The notes: a model not told the origin generated them from the letters alone. Numbered from the stretch's first letter, positions 18,749 to 28,657 are shown. The stretch is DNA of 64,000 nucleotides from Phytohabitans flavus (GCF_011764545.1 NZ_AP022870.1:6454001-6518000), one strand, 5' to 3'. Numbers and translations: made by a program.

Positions 18749-19831
18749 TCAGCAGGTCAGGTTGCCACCAGGCGTGGTGCCGAGGATCTGCACGAACCGC
18801 TGGTAGTTGTTGACGCGGCTCTGCACCTGGGCGGGGTTGCGACCGTTGCACTCCAGCGAACCGTTGATGCTCCGGATGGTCTCACCGAAGCCAGCACCGT
18901 TGACCATCGCGTTGTGCGGGGTCATGGTGCCGGGGCCGTTCTGGGTGTTCCAGTACCAGAGGCCGGTGCGCCAGGCGACCGACGCGTCCTGCTGTACCAG
19001 CCACGGGTTGGTGAGCAGGGGCAGGCCGAGCGCGTCGCCGGCGGCCTTGTAGTTGAAGTTCCAGCTCAGCTGGATCGGGCCGCGGCCGTAGTACGCGGCC
19101 TGGCCGGCCGGGCAGCCGTACGGCTGGCTGGCGTCGCAGTAGTGCGGGTAGTTAGCGGTGTTCTGCTCCACGATGTGGACGAGGCCGCCGGTCTCGTGGC
19201 TGACGTTCGCGAGGAAGGCGGCCGCCTCCTGGCGACGGACCGTGTCGCTGCCGGTGCGGGCGAAGGCGGGGTACGCGTTCAGCGCGGCGACCAGGCCGGA
19301 GTACGTGTAGAACGAGTTCCGGCTCGGGAACATCTGGTTGAACTGCGCCTCGCTCACCACGAAGCCGTTGCCACCACCGGGCGGGGGCGTGGTGACCGGC
19401 GGCTGGCCGCTGCACGTGTACGGGTCCCAGTACCAGGTGCTGATCGTGGGGTCGTAGCCCGGGTTGTCGTGCTCGGCGATGTAGTACTGGCCGTTGGTGT
19501 ACCGGACGATCGAGCCGGTCGTGTACCACTGACCGGCGACCCAGTTGGGGTAGTTGCAGGCGCCCGGGTTGGGCGGCGGGGTGGTGCCGCCGCACGTGCC
19601 CTGGTCGGCCCAGACGCCCGTGGTGCCGGGCGGCGCCTCGCCCTGGGTCCACCACTTGGCCAGCCAGTTGCGGCCGTTGTGCGAGGCCGTCATCCCTCCG
19701 GTGTAGACGGACGACGCCTGCCACGGCGCCGCACAGGCGGCCGCGGACGCGCTGGTGATCGGCACGATCGCCGCCAGCGCACCCCCGATCACCAGTGCCG
19801 CGATCGTCGCGATCGTGCGCACCTTGAACAC
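18749..19831 (-). CDS. Secreted GH19 chitinase with two CBM5/12 modules
   Basis: 360 residues from a GTG at 19831, preferred because GGAGGTGA lies directly upstream; an ATG at 19867 would add a useless prefix. A signal peptide ends at SASAAA. Two chitin-binding modules of the CBM5/12 type follow (WQASSVYTGG...WWTQGE and WVAGQWYTTGSIV...HDNPGYDP), then a Pro/Gly linker. The GH19 domain has the catalytic Glu in ANVSHETGG and the substrate-cleft motif YYGRGPIQLSWN. It cleaves chitin outside the cell by inversion. The upstream spacer holds an AT-rich GTTAGGAAAG element. The family assignment is secure. Confidence 0.94.
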   Translation of the reverse strand: MFKVRTIATIAALVIGGALAAIVPITSASAAACAAPWQASSVYTGGMTASHNGRNWLAKWWTQGEAPPGTTGVWADQGTCGGTTPPPNPGACNYPNWVAGQWYTTGSIVRYTNGQYYIAEHDNPGYDPTISTWYWDPYTCSGQPPVTTPPPGGGNGFVVSEAQFNQMFPSRNSFYTYSGLVAALNAYPAFARTGSDTVRRQEAAAFLANVSHETGGLVHIVEQNTANYPHYCDASQPYGCPAGQAAYYGRGPIQLSWNFNYKAAGDALGLPLLTNPWLVQQDASVAWRTGLWYWNTQNGPGTMTPHNAMVNGAGFGETIRSINGSLECNGRNPAQVQSRVNNYQRFVQILGTTPGGNLTC

Positions 19832-19889
19832 AGGGTCACCTCCTCGATGTGTGGTCGTGACGTTCATCGATGAGGTGAGAGCGTAACAC

Positions 19890-19909
19890 GATAAATAAAC
19901 TTTCCTAAC
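19890..19909. promoter_or_regulatory. AT-rich GTTAGGAAAG element upstream of chitinase gene
   Basis: On the minus strand the 20 bases begin GTTAGGAAAGTTT and end in TTTATC. They lie 59 bases upstream of the GTG start. The left half resembles half-sites seen before other carbohydrate genes in this window (28642-28657). It is a candidate sugar-responsive site, and the right half is degenerate. Confidence 0.3.
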
Positions 19910-19911
19910 AA

Positions 19912-20772
19912 TTACGAACGGACGGCCGTCAGCGCTGCGGATACAGCGTCCGCGGCGGGACACTCGACGTGCGGCACCACCCCGCTGCCCTCCCAACTCG
20001 CACCGGTGACGGCGTCGGTCACGTACCCGATGGGCACCTGGCCGACGACGGTGGGCGCGAGCCGGATCTCGGTGATGTGGTCGGCGGCGCCGGGCGTCCG
20101 CTCGCCCACGACGGTGACCCGACCGCGCTCCCTCAGGTGGTACGCGAGCGCCTCGCCAGAGGAGAAGGTGCGGCCACTGACCAGCACCGCAACCGGGACG
20201 TCGGCGGGCACCGCCGTGCCGTCGGGTAGGTCGGGCGTCCACCACTGGCGGGCGTGGTTGCGGTATGTCACGTCGGACAGGTGCGTCGCCCGGTCGCCGA
20301 GCAGCCGGCCGGCGATGTAGGCGACCGTCTCCGGGAAGCCGCCGCCGTTGGAGCGCAGGTCGAGCAGGATGCCCGTGGCGCCGCGGGCGAGCGCGAAGGC
20401 GCCGTCGAGGTAGGGCTGGGCGAGGCGGAGCGCGTCGAAGCCGTCGACCCGGATCAGGCAGGCATCACCGTCCACCCTGGACACTTGGCGCACCTGGGCA
20501 GCCGAGAGGCCGACCACGGCCGGGTCGGGCTCGGGCCAGCCGGGCGCGACCTCGTCGGGCGTACGCGTGCCGGCCGGGTCGAAGTGGAGCAGCAGGTGCC
20601 GGGCGTACGGCCAGGCGACCCGCTCGATCTCCGCACACGCGGCGGCGGTGATCGGGTCACGCCGCCCGCCGAACTCCTCCTCCAGCACGGTGGCCAGCCG
20701 CTCGAAGCGCTCGTGGGGCGGCGGGAGCCGGCGCAGCCAGCCGGTCAGACGGTCGATCAGGTCGGAGATCAT
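19912..20772 (-). CDS. S41-family (tail-specific) peptidase
   Basis: 286 residues from the ATG at 20772 (MISDLIDRLTGW). The helical N-part is followed by the S41 core: VDGFD, then LDLRSNGGGFPETVAYIAG, and the nucleophile loop VSGRTFSSGEALAYHL, where the second or third Ser is catalytic. The later GERTPGAADH fits the family. No signal peptide is visible, so it may act in the cytoplasm, like IRBP/tricorn-like members. It is divergent from the kinase gene with only 72 bases between starts. The substrate is unknown. Confidence 0.85.
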   Translation of the reverse strand: MISDLIDRLTGWLRRLPPPHERFERLATVLEEEFGGRRDPITAAACAEIERVAWPYARHLLLHFDPAGTRTPDEVAPGWPEPDPAVVGLSAAQVRQVSRVDGDACLIRVDGFDALRLAQPYLDGAFALARGATGILLDLRSNGGGFPETVAYIAGRLLGDRATHLSDVTYRNHARQWWTPDLPDGTAVPADVPVAVLVSGRTFSSGEALAYHLRERGRVTVVGERTPGAADHITEIRLAPTVVGQVPIGYVTDAVTGASWEGSGVVPHVECPAADAVSAALTAVRS

Positions 20773-20844
20773 GCGGCATACGGTAGGGCTGATCAAAACC
20801 AGCCCGGCACCAATCCCCCAGCCAGCCCGTTCCGAATCGCTTTC

Positions 20845-21771
20845 GTGAGCACCGGGACCGTGATCGCCGGCCGATACCGGCTGAGGGAGGCGATCGGAAG
20901 TGGCGGCATGGGCCAGGTCTGGTTGGCCGCCGACGACATGCTGGGCCGCAACGTGGCGGTCAAGGAAGTGACCGCGCCCGACTCGGGACACTTCGCGACG
21001 GTGCGGCAGAGCCTGCGCGAGGCCCGCTCGGCCGCTTCGCTCAACCATCCCAATGTGGTACAGATCCACGACATCCTGCACACGGACCGGCCGTGGATCG
21101 TGATGGAGTACGTGCCGTCCCGCTCGCTGTACGACGTGATCGTCCGCGACGGGCCGCTCAGCCCGCGCGACGCGGCGCGGGTGGGACTCGGCATGCTCGC
21201 CGGGCTGCGGGCGGCACACCGTGGCGGGATCATCCACCGCGACGTCAAGCCGCAGAACGTGCTTGTCGCCCACGACGGACGGGTGGTGCTCACCGACTTC
21301 GGCCTGGCGGTACGTGAGGGCGGGTCCGGCCAGGCGGAGGCGCTGATCGGCTCGCCGCAGTACATGGCACCGGAGCGGGTGCGCGACGGCGCCTCGACGC
21401 CGGCCACGGACATGTGGTCGCTCGGCGCGACTCTGTACGCCACTGTGGAGGGACGAGCCCCGTACCAGAGAGAAACGACGCCCGCGACGCTGCTGGCACT
21501 GGCCGGCGAACCGCCGGATCCGATGCGCCGGGCCGGTCCTCTGGCCCCGATCCTGCTCCGCCTGCTCGAACGGGACCCGGCGCGGCGCGCGGACGCCGAC
21601 GAGGTGGAGCAGTGCCTGCGGCCGATCGCGGAGGGCGTGCCGGAGCCGGCCGAGCGTTCGCCGGACGAGGCCGCGCTGGCCCGGCTGACCCGCATCCAGC
21701 TCGCGGTGGCCAGCTTCGTGCTGGCCGCGACCGCCACCGTCGCCGTCCTCCTGGCGGTCGGGTGGTCATAA
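20845..21771 (+). CDS. Membrane-tethered Ser/Thr protein kinase
   Basis: 308 residues from a GTG at 20845. The kinase domain fills residues 8-260: Gly loop IGSGGMGQVW, ATP-binding Lys in VAVKEV, catalytic loop HRDVKPQN, DFG in TDFGLA, and the APE equivalent MAPERV. A C-terminal hydrophobic helix (VASFVLAATATVAVLLAV) would hold it in the membrane, but there is no outer sensor domain, only a few residues beyond the helix. It phosphorylates unknown proteins. The ribosome site is weak, so a start downstream is possible. Confidence 0.92.
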   Translation: MSTGTVIAGRYRLREAIGSGGMGQVWLAADDMLGRNVAVKEVTAPDSGHFATVRQSLREARSAASLNHPNVVQIHDILHTDRPWIVMEYVPSRSLYDVIVRDGPLSPRDAARVGLGMLAGLRAAHRGGIIHRDVKPQNVLVAHDGRVVLTDFGLAVREGGSGQAEALIGSPQYMAPERVRDGASTPATDMWSLGATLYATVEGRAPYQRETTPATLLALAGEPPDPMRRAGPLAPILLRLLERDPARRADADEVEQCLRPIAEGVPEPAERSPDEAALARLTRIQLAVASFVLAATATVAVLLAVGWS

Positions 21772-21872
21772 CCCCAACCCGAGTACCCAATTGAGCTTTC
21801 TCTATCGCTCGGCACGCGCCATATCCTGCGGCTGCCGGTTGCCCCGGCGTTCCCTCGGCCCTGGGAGGTCGC

Positions 21873-23354
21873 GTGAGACCCTCGTCGATCCTGCGTGTGA
21901 TGGCGGCCGTGCCGCTCGTGGCGGCCGCGCTGGCCGTGCCAGCGGCGCCGGCCGCCGCCGTGGCAGCCGCCCCGGACATCTCCCTCGCGAACGTCAAGGC
22001 GCACGTCCAGCAGTTCCAGTCGATCGCCACCGCGAACGGCGGCAACCGCCGCTCGACCACCGCGGGATACACCGCGTCGGTGAACTACGTGGCGAACCGG
22101 CTCACCGCCGCGGGCTTCACGGTGGTGCGGCAGAACTGCACCTCCGGCTGCACCGCTGGCGCCGGGCCGAATGTGATCGCGGACTGGCCGGGCGGCGACC
22201 CCAACAGCGTGTACATGTTCGGCGCGCACCTCGACGGTGTGGCGGCCGGCCCGGGCATCAACGACAACGCCTCCGGCTCCTCGATGCTGCTCGAGCTCGC
22301 GCTGACGCTCGCCGCGACAAACCCGAGCCTCACGAGCCACCTGCGCTTCGCCTTCTGGACCGACGAAGAGCAGGGCCTGAACGGGTCGGAGTTCTACGCC
22401 AACACGCTGCCGACCGCCGAGCGGACGCGGATCCGTGGGTACTTCAACTTCGACATGGTCGGCTCCACGAACGGCGGTTACTTCATCAACCGCATCACGT
22501 CCGGCGTCGGCCAGGTGCTGAAGGCGTACTACGACTCGATCGGCGTGCAGACCGAGGAGAACACCGAGGGGGCGGGGCGCTCCGACGACGCCTCGTTCAA
22601 CGCGATCGGCGTACAGACGTCCGGTGTCGCGGCTGGCGCTTCGCGAGTCAAGACCGCCGCGCAGGTGGCCAAGTGGGGCGGTACCCAGAGCGCGTTCGAC
22701 CCGTGCTACCACCGCGCCTGCGACACGTACCCGAGCAACATCTCGGACACTGTGCTCGACCGGGCCGGCGACGCCGCGGCCTACGCGCTCTGGACGCTCG
22801 CCACCGGCACCGCGCCGGCGACGATCTGGTCGGACACCTTCGAGACGGCCACCGGCTGGACCACCAACGCCTCCGGCACCGACACGGCCACCGCCGGCGC
22901 ATGGGAGCGAGCCGACCCGGCCGCCACCACGTCGAGCGGCGCCAAGCAGCTCGGCACCACGGTCTCCGGCGTAAACGACCTGGTCACCGGCCCGCTGGCG
23001 GGTACCGACGCGGGGACGTACGACGTCGACGGCGGCACCACGAGCGCCCGCTCGCCGGCCATCACGCTCCCCAGCGAGACGCTCACGCTGTCGCTCTCCT
23101 GGTACCTGGCGCACGGCAGCAACTCCTCCAGCGCCGACTTCTTCCGGGTGTCGATCGTCCACAGTGGTGGCACGACCGCGCTCTTCACCCAGCCCGGTGC
23201 GGCCACCAACCGCAACGGCGCCTGGGCGACCGGCAGCTGGAACATCTCCGCCTACGCCGGTCAGCAGGTGCGGGTGCTCGTGGAGGCGGCGGACGCTTCG
23301 GGCGCGAGCCTTGTCGAGGCCGGCGTCGACGACGTGCGGATCACCAGCTCCTGA
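21873..23354 (+). CDS. Secreted M28 aminopeptidase with C-terminal jelly-roll domain
   Basis: 493 residues from a GTG at 21873 with GGGAGG upstream. The signal peptide ends near PAAAVAAAP. The M28 domain (residues 35-305) has zinc ligands in GAHLDGV, GINDNASG and TDEEQGLNGSEF and a further acidic ligand in FNFDMVGS, as in the Streptomyces griseus aminopeptidase. It removes N-terminal residues outside the cell. A second domain (about 315-493), rich in beta strands with WSDTFETATGW and YAGQQVRVLVEAADASG, is a carbohydrate- or protein-binding jelly roll. It is convergent with the glycosidase gene, eight bases apart. Confidence 0.92.
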   Translation: MRPSSILRVMAAVPLVAAALAVPAAPAAAVAAAPDISLANVKAHVQQFQSIATANGGNRRSTTAGYTASVNYVANRLTAAGFTVVRQNCTSGCTAGAGPNVIADWPGGDPNSVYMFGAHLDGVAAGPGINDNASGSSMLLELALTLAATNPSLTSHLRFAFWTDEEQGLNGSEFYANTLPTAERTRIRGYFNFDMVGSTNGGYFINRITSGVGQVLKAYYDSIGVQTEENTEGAGRSDDASFNAIGVQTSGVAAGASRVKTAAQVAKWGGTQSAFDPCYHRACDTYPSNISDTVLDRAGDAAAYALWTLATGTAPATIWSDTFETATGWTTNASGTDTATAGAWERADPAATTSSGAKQLGTTVSGVNDLVTGPLAGTDAGTYDVDGGTTSARSPAITLPSETLTLSLSWYLAHGSNSSSADFFRVSIVHSGGTTALFTQPGAATNRNGAWATGSWNISAYAGQQVRVLVEAADASGASLVEAGVDDVRITSS

Positions 23355-23362
23355 CCCGCGGC

Positions 23363-25409
23363 TCAGGGTGACGGGTGCAGGCCCTCGTGCCGCACCCGCC
23401 ACCCCTCGGCCGGAAAGCCGGGCGTCTGACGGGCGCCGTCCCAGCCGGCGGCCATCAGCGCCACCGCGGCGAGCAGGCCGCCGTTGCCGGGCAGGTAGAT
23501 CGGCAGCGACGGGGTCTGGCGGTTGTGGCCGTTGGGCAGGTGGGTGTTCTTCGCGACCGGCATCAGCAGTGCGTCCAGCGCGGTCTCTGTCTCGCCGAGC
23601 CGGGCGGCGGTCATCGCGATCGCGGGGTAGTCCCAGCCCCACGTGCTCGGCCAGTCCCATGTGGACATCACCGAGCGGAGCGTGGCCCGCATGACGTCGG
23701 GGTCGATCAGCTCGGTGGGTGGGACGACGCCGAGGGCGTACAGCATCGAGGGGTGGTCGTCCACCAGCGTGTACGGGGAACGTCGATCGCCGTGTACACG
23801 CCGTCGCGCACGTGGGGCGGGCGAGGTGGTCGGCCACCTCCGTCCACAGTGGCTCGGGCGGCAGCCCGAGGCGCACGCGCCACTCCTGGGCGACGCGCAG
23901 GCCCCACGCCCAGTACGCCAGCTCGAACGTCGGGTTGGTGGCGGTGGCGCGAATCTCGCTGTACGACTCCTGGGCCGGCACGAGCGGCGGTCCGAGCTGG
24001 TAGCCGTGCTCGCCCTTGGCCGCGTACGTCGCCATGAACGCGGCCGACTCGAAGACGATCTCGGCGTACCGCTCCAGCATCTCCCGCGTGCCGGTCGCCC
24101 GGTGCACAAGCTCGGCGAGGTGGATCGGGTGCGGCTGCTGCCAGATGAGGAACGGGCCGATCGGGCTCGGGCTCTCGCGCCCGTCCGGGCCGACCTGCTT
24201 GGGCCAGCGGGCACCGGCGCAGCCCTGGCGCTGGGCGGTGGCGCGGGCGCCGGGGAGCACCGAGGTGTACCAGCCGAGGCTCCGCTCCAGCAGCTCGGGC
24301 CGGCCCCAGAGGGCGAAGTGCGCGGCGTGCCACCAGTGCATCTCGAGGTGGAAGCGGCCCCGCCAGCTATTCACCATCAGGCCGGTCTCCTGCGGCGGCA
24401 GCGAGCCGGCGCAGTGGATGCGCGTGAGGTACTGGGAAAGCACGATCCGCCGTTCGAGCTCGGCGGCCCGCGGGTCGGTGCTGCCGGACAGCTCGACCGC
24501 GCCACCGCTCTCCCAGAAGGCGGCCCACGCCTCAACCGAGGCCCGGACGCACTCCTCGAAGCCGGCCGTCGCGCCGAATCCGACGGTCATCTCCAGCAGG
24601 TCCTGGCCCGAGACGAGCAGCTCGTGCGGCCCGGTCTGGCGCACCGAGCCGCCCGCCGAGAGCGCTACGTCCACTGTGTACCGCGTGTCGTCGAGAACGC
24701 GGTCCACCCTGCACCCGAGCCCGATCGGGTACAGGGTGGACGAATGCGCGTCCGGCCGGGCCCAGTCGGCCGCGACGCTCCACGACTGCGACCCGTACGG
24801 GAACGCGATCCGCACCGCCAGCCCGGACCCGAGCAGCGCGGAGACGACCCGTACGGCGAGCACGTCGCGGTCGGGGTGGCAGGCCGTGGTGACCCGCACA
24901 GGAGTGCCTCGCAGGAGGAACCGGCTCTCGATGACGCCGGTCCACAGGTCCAGCCGCTGGCGCACCTCGGTCACGTCCCCAGGTGCCACGGGCTGTCCAT
25001 CCAGGACGAGCCCGATCCGGCCGAGGTCGAGCCGGTGGGGGTTGTTGCGCAGCCACGACTCGGCGAGCGAGGCCGGAGCGTCCCCGGTACCGGTCACCGC
25101 ACCGCGCATGTCCACGTAGGGCACCGGGCCGCGCGGCGTGTCGTACCACCGGTAGGTGTCGGCCAGGTCGAGACCCTCACCGCCCGGCATGCTGTGCCAG
25201 CCCCACTGGGACATGGTGGCCAGCAGCGTCCCGGGCTCCGGCCCGTCCCGGTTTTCCACCGGGTACAGGTCGGGGAAGGTTTGCAGTCCGGTGACGTCGA
25301 CAGTGCAGCAGAACTCGCCGTTGCCCACCGACAGCGGTGACGCCGGCTCGAACCTGGTCACCTCCACCGCATGCCGCCCGACAAGCTCGCGCCGATCGAT
25401 CGACGTCAC
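23363..25409 (-). CDS. Six-hairpin glycosidase (GH65/GH15-fold), two apparent frameshifts
   Basis: About 682 residues from a GTG at 25409, 15 bases after the binding-protein gene. The N-terminal beta-sandwich (SVGNGEFCCTVDVTGLQTFPD) is followed by an alpha/alpha barrel with NSWRGRFHLEMHWWHAAHFALWGR and WPKQVGPDGRESPSPIGPFLIWQQPHP. The frame breaks twice, at G4 runs 23814-23817 and 23775-23778. One added base at each gives ADHLARPHVRDGVYTAIDV joined to PYTLVDDHPSMLYALG and then STWDWPSTWGWDYP. No signal peptide is present, so it likely splits oligosaccharides brought in by the adjacent ABC importer. The GH family within the superfamily is uncertain. Confidence 0.75.
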
Positions 25410-25424
25410 CGGACTACCCCCCGT

Positions 25425-26717
25425 CTACTTGATCGCGGCTTCGACCTGCTTGGCGAACTCGTCCGCCGCCTCGGCCGGCGTCTTGCGGTTGAAGAGCACC
25501 TCGTCGTTCAACCGGGTGAGGATGTTGGGCGTGTCGGTCGAGCCCTCCGGGCCGATGACCAGCGGCTGGCCCATCGTCGGCGTCGCCGCCTCGATGAACT
25601 CGGCCTGTGCCTTCTGATCCTCGTTGAGCGCCGGGAGGATCGCCTTGAGCACGTCCCCGTTCGCCGGGATGCCCCGGTCGGTGAGGATGAGCTTGCCGGC
25701 GTCCTCGGTGTTGACCAGGAAGTCGACAAGCTTGGCGGCTTCCTTCGGGTGCTTGCTCTTCGCGTTGATCGTGTAGACCTGCGATGCCTGAAGCCACATG
25801 CCCTTCTGCTGGGCGCTGCTCTCACCGGGGTAGCGCAGCAGCTTCAGCGGGTGCCCCGATGCCTTGCGCAGCGCGCCGATCTGGTTGCTCCAGTCGACCT
25901 GCATGCCGGCGAGACCGCGGCCGATCAGCGACTGCTCGGGCGAGGGCTGCGTGGCCAGCTCGGCGGTCGTCGCGGCGGGCGGCGAGGCGCCGGCGTCCCG
26001 CAGCTTGGTGGTCAGCGTCCACCACTCGACAAGCGTCTGCTTGCTGATGCCGAGCTTGCCGTCCGGCGTGTACAGCCCTTCGCCCCGCTGGCGGGAGTAG
26101 ACGTCGAGCGTGTCGCTCTTGGTCGGGTCGGCCACACCGTAGGTGCCCTTGGGTGACTTCTTCGCCACGTCCGTCGCGATGCGGACGAAGTCGTCCCAGG
26201 TCCAGGTCGCGTCGTCCGGCAGCGGCACGCCGGCCTTCTCGAAGACGACCGGGTCCGCGATGATCACCGGCGTGTTCACACCGGTAGGTACGCCGAACTG
26301 CTTGTCCTCGAACTTGCCGTTGCCCAGCGCGGCCGCGTCGATCTTGTCGGTCTTCAGCTCGCCGCTCACCCGGGACAGGTCGAGCAGCGCGCCGCGCCCG
26401 CCGTACTCCCGGGGGTAGGCGCCGCCGAGCGTGATGACGTCCGGACCCCGCCCCGAGGCGACCTCGGTGGCGAGCTTGTCGAAGTAGGCATTGAAGTCGG
26501 CGAAGTCGCCGGTCACCTTGATGCCCGGGTTCTTCGCCTCGAACGCGGCGATGACCTTCTTGGTGGTCTCCGCCCGGTCGTTGTTTCCCCACCAGGAGAA
26601 GCGGAGCTCCACCGGGCCGTCGCCGCTGCCACCACCCGAGTCGTCACCGCAGCCGGCGGCGGCGAGGAGCGTGGCACCGGCGACTAAAGCGGCGGCAAGG
26701 CGCCATCTGATTCTCAT
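25425..26717 (-). CDS. Sugar ABC transporter substrate-binding lipoprotein
   Basis: 430 residues. A lipobox (LLAAAGCGDD) marks lipid attachment at Cys23. The mature protein follows the CUT1 solute-binding pattern: LRFSWWGNNDRAETTKKVI, FEAKNPGIKVTGDF, then DVITLGGAYPREY and a C-terminal half with WLQASQVYTINAKSKHPKEA. It delivers oligosaccharides to the two permeases encoded upstream. The ATPase is missing and is probably the shared MsiK type encoded elsewhere, as in Streptomyces. AGGACC precedes the ATG. Confidence 0.93.
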   Translation of the reverse strand: MRIRWRLAAALVAGATLLAAAGCGDDSGGGSGDGPVELRFSWWGNNDRAETTKKVIAAFEAKNPGIKVTGDFADFNAYFDKLATEVASGRGPDVITLGGAYPREYGGRGALLDLSRVSGELKTDKIDAAALGNGKFEDKQFGVPTGVNTPVIIADPVVFEKAGVPLPDDATWTWDDFVRIATDVAKKSPKGTYGVADPTKSDTLDVYSRQRGEGLYTPDGKLGISKQTLVEWWTLTTKLRDAGASPPAATTAELATQPSPEQSLIGRGLAGMQVDWSNQIGALRKASGHPLKLLRYPGESSAQQKGMWLQASQVYTINAKSKHPKEAAKLVDFLVNTEDAGKLILTDRGIPANGDVLKAILPALNEDQKAQAEFIEAATPTMGQPLVIGPEGSTDTPNILTRLNDEVLFNRKTPAEAADEFAKQVEAAIK

Positions 26718-26770
26718 CTGAAGGTCCTTTCGTGGGTTGGTTAGAACGATTCACAAAAGGCTGGGGCGAA

Positions 26771-27673
26771 TCACTTCAGGCCCGTCGTGGCCAGCCCCTG
26801 GGTGAGGTAGCGCTGGCCGGCGAGGAAGAACCCGAAGATGGGTGCCAGCGCCACAATGGACATCGCGAAGAGTTGCCCCCACGCGCTCTCCCCCTGACCG
26901 TCCAGGAAGGAGTTGAGCGCCACGGGTGCCGTGTACAGGTTGGGGTCGGTCAGGAAGATCAACTGGCTGAAGAAGTCGTTCCAGGTCCAGATGAAGGTGA
27001 ACAGCGCGGACGTGGCCAGCGCCGGCAGGGACAGCGGCATGATGATCCGCCAGTAGATGCGGAAGTGCCCGCACCCGTCCATCCGCGCCGCCTCGTCCAG
27101 CTCGCGCGGCAGGCCCCGGATGAACTGCACCATCAGGAAGATGAAGAACGCGTCCGTGGCGAAGAACTTCGGGACGATGAGCGGCAGGTTGGTGTTGATC
27201 CAGCCCAGCTCGGAGAAGAGCACGTAGCGCGGGACGATCAGCACGTGGATCGGCAGCATGAGCGTGGAAAGCATCATCGCGAAGAAGACGGCCCGCCCGC
27301 GAAACTTCAGCCGCGCGAACGCGTACGCCGCCAGCGAGCAGGAGAGCAGGTTGCCGACCACCGAGAAGAACGCGATGACCGCCGAGTTCCACAAGTAAAA
27401 GTGGAACGGGTGGGCGAGCGCGGTCCAGCCCTCGGTGTAGTTGGCGAAGTTGGCCTCGCTGGGCCAGATGGACGGGTCGCGGAAGATCAGCTCGGTCGGC
27501 TTGAACGAGCTCGACACCATCCACAGCAGCGGGTACAGCATCGCGATGCCGAGCACGATCAGCAGCGCGTGCTTGCCCAGCCGGCGGGCCCGGCTGGTGC
27601 TTCCCGGTCCCGACGGGCGGTCCGCCTGCGCGTCCACCGCCGGCCCGGCCGGCAGCATCGTGTCAGTCGCCAT
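26771..27673 (-). CDS. Sugar ABC transporter permease (CUT1, MalG-like)
   Basis: 300 residues. A polar N-terminal 30 residues is followed by six membrane segments. The EAA loop is ELDEAARMDGCGHFRIYWRIIMPLS, typical for the second permease of CUT1 importers. The first 11 bases overlap the end of the other permease gene. It forms the inner-membrane channel for a di- or oligosaccharide whose identity is not shown by sequence. Confidence 0.93.
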   Translation of the reverse strand: MATDTMLPAGPAVDAQADRPSGPGSTSRARRLGKHALLIVLGIAMLYPLLWMVSSSFKPTELIFRDPSIWPSEANFANYTEGWTALAHPFHFYLWNSAVIAFFSVVGNLLSCSLAAYAFARLKFRGRAVFFAMMLSTLMLPIHVLIVPRYVLFSELGWINTNLPLIVPKFFATDAFFIFLMVQFIRGLPRELDEAARMDGCGHFRIYWRIIMPLSLPALATSALFTFIWTWNDFFSQLIFLTDPNLYTAPVALNSFLDGQGESAWGQLFAMSIVALAPIFGFFLAGQRYLTQGLATTGLK

Positions 27674-28565
27674 AGAAGACCCACTTCTTCGCGAAGAGGA
27701 AGTTGACGCCGGTCAGCACCGCGATGATGACCAGCAGCACCCAGGCCAGCGCGGATGCGTAGCCCATCTCGAACGAGCCGAAGCCGCGGTCGTACAGGTA
27801 GAGCGTGTAGACCAGCGTGGAGTCGACCGGTCCACCGAGGCCGCCGCTGACGACGAACGCCTGGGTGAAGTTCTGGAACGCGTCGATCATCTGGAGCACG
27901 ACGTTGAAGAAGATGATCGGCGTCAGCAGCGGCAGCGTGATGCGGAAGAACTGCGACACCGGGCCAGCCCCGTCGACCGAGGCCGCCTCGTAGTACGACG
28001 TGGGGATCTGCCGCAGGCCAGCCAGGAAGATCACCATCGGCGCGCCGAACGTCCAGGCGTTGAGCGCCACGAGCGTGCCGAGCGCGAAGTCCGGGTTGGC
28101 GATCCAGCTGGTGCCCTGCAACCCGACGAGGTCGAGGAGCTGGTTGATCAGGCCCTCGCTGCCGAAGATTTGCCGCCACAGGATCGCGATCGAGACGCTG
28201 CCGGCGAGCAGGGACGGCAGGTAGTACACCGAGCGGTAGAAGGCGAGGCCGCGCACGCCCCGGTTGAGCAGCATCGCGAGCGCGAGGGCCAGGCCCAGCT
28301 GGAGCGGCACGGAGACGAAGACGTACTCGAACGTGACGACCAGCGACTTGTGCAGCCGGGTGTCGTCGAGCATGCGCTGGAAGTTTTCCAGGCCGATCCA
28401 CTCCGGCGGGCTGAGCAGGGTGTAGTCGGTGAAGGAGAGGTAGAGCGAGGCGAGGATCGGCCCGATGGTGAACACGGCCATGCCGATGAACCAGGGCAGC
28501 AGGAAGACGTACGCGGCACGGTCCTCCCGCCGAGTCCCTTTGATCTTCAGGCTGCGCTCGCTCAT
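27663..28565 (-). CDS. Sugar ABC transporter permease (CUT1, MalF-like)
   Basis: 300 residues, first gene of the operon. After a basic N-terminus (RREDRAAYVFLLPWFIGM) come six membrane segments. The EAA loop is SYYEAASVDGAGPVSQFFRITLPLL. It partners with the permease encoded next. The operon is divergent from the LacI gene, with a 343-base spacer that contains a candidate operator at 28642-28657 and a LacI-start hairpin. Confidence 0.93.
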   Translation of the reverse strand: MSERSLKIKGTRREDRAAYVFLLPWFIGMAVFTIGPILASLYLSFTDYTLLSPPEWIGLENFQRMLDDTRLHKSLVVTFEYVFVSVPLQLGLALALAMLLNRGVRGLAFYRSVYYLPSLLAGSVSIAILWRQIFGSEGLINQLLDLVGLQGTSWIANPDFALGTLVALNAWTFGAPMVIFLAGLRQIPTSYYEAASVDGAGPVSQFFRITLPLLTPIIFFNVVLQMIDAFQNFTQAFVVSGGLGGPVDSTLVYTLYLYDRGFGSFEMGYASALAWVLLVIIAVLTGVNFLFAKKWVFYGD

Positions 28566-28641
28566 CGGAGCACCCTTCGGTCTGTGAACGAGTGGGGGTC
28601 GACGCTTCTCGCCGTGTCGCAGGCCCTCACTCCGGAGCTGA

Positions 28642-28657
28642 GTAACCAGTTTCTAAC
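28642..28657. promoter_or_regulatory. Candidate sugar-operon operator GTAACCAGTTTCTAAC
   Basis: An imperfect 16-base dyad (GTTAGAAA / CTGGTTAC on the minus strand) lies 77 bases upstream of the first permease gene in an AT-rich patch. Size and place suit a LacI-family site for the divergently encoded regulator. The same GTTAG-AA half appears upstream of the chitinase gene. Confidence 0.4.

Noticed and set aside
20793-25409. A single 1538-residue protein
   Set aside because: The first 530 residues or so are the glycosidase, but after about 23817 the frame is Arg/Gly-rich noise antisense to the M28 and kinase genes. The true continuation lies in other frames.
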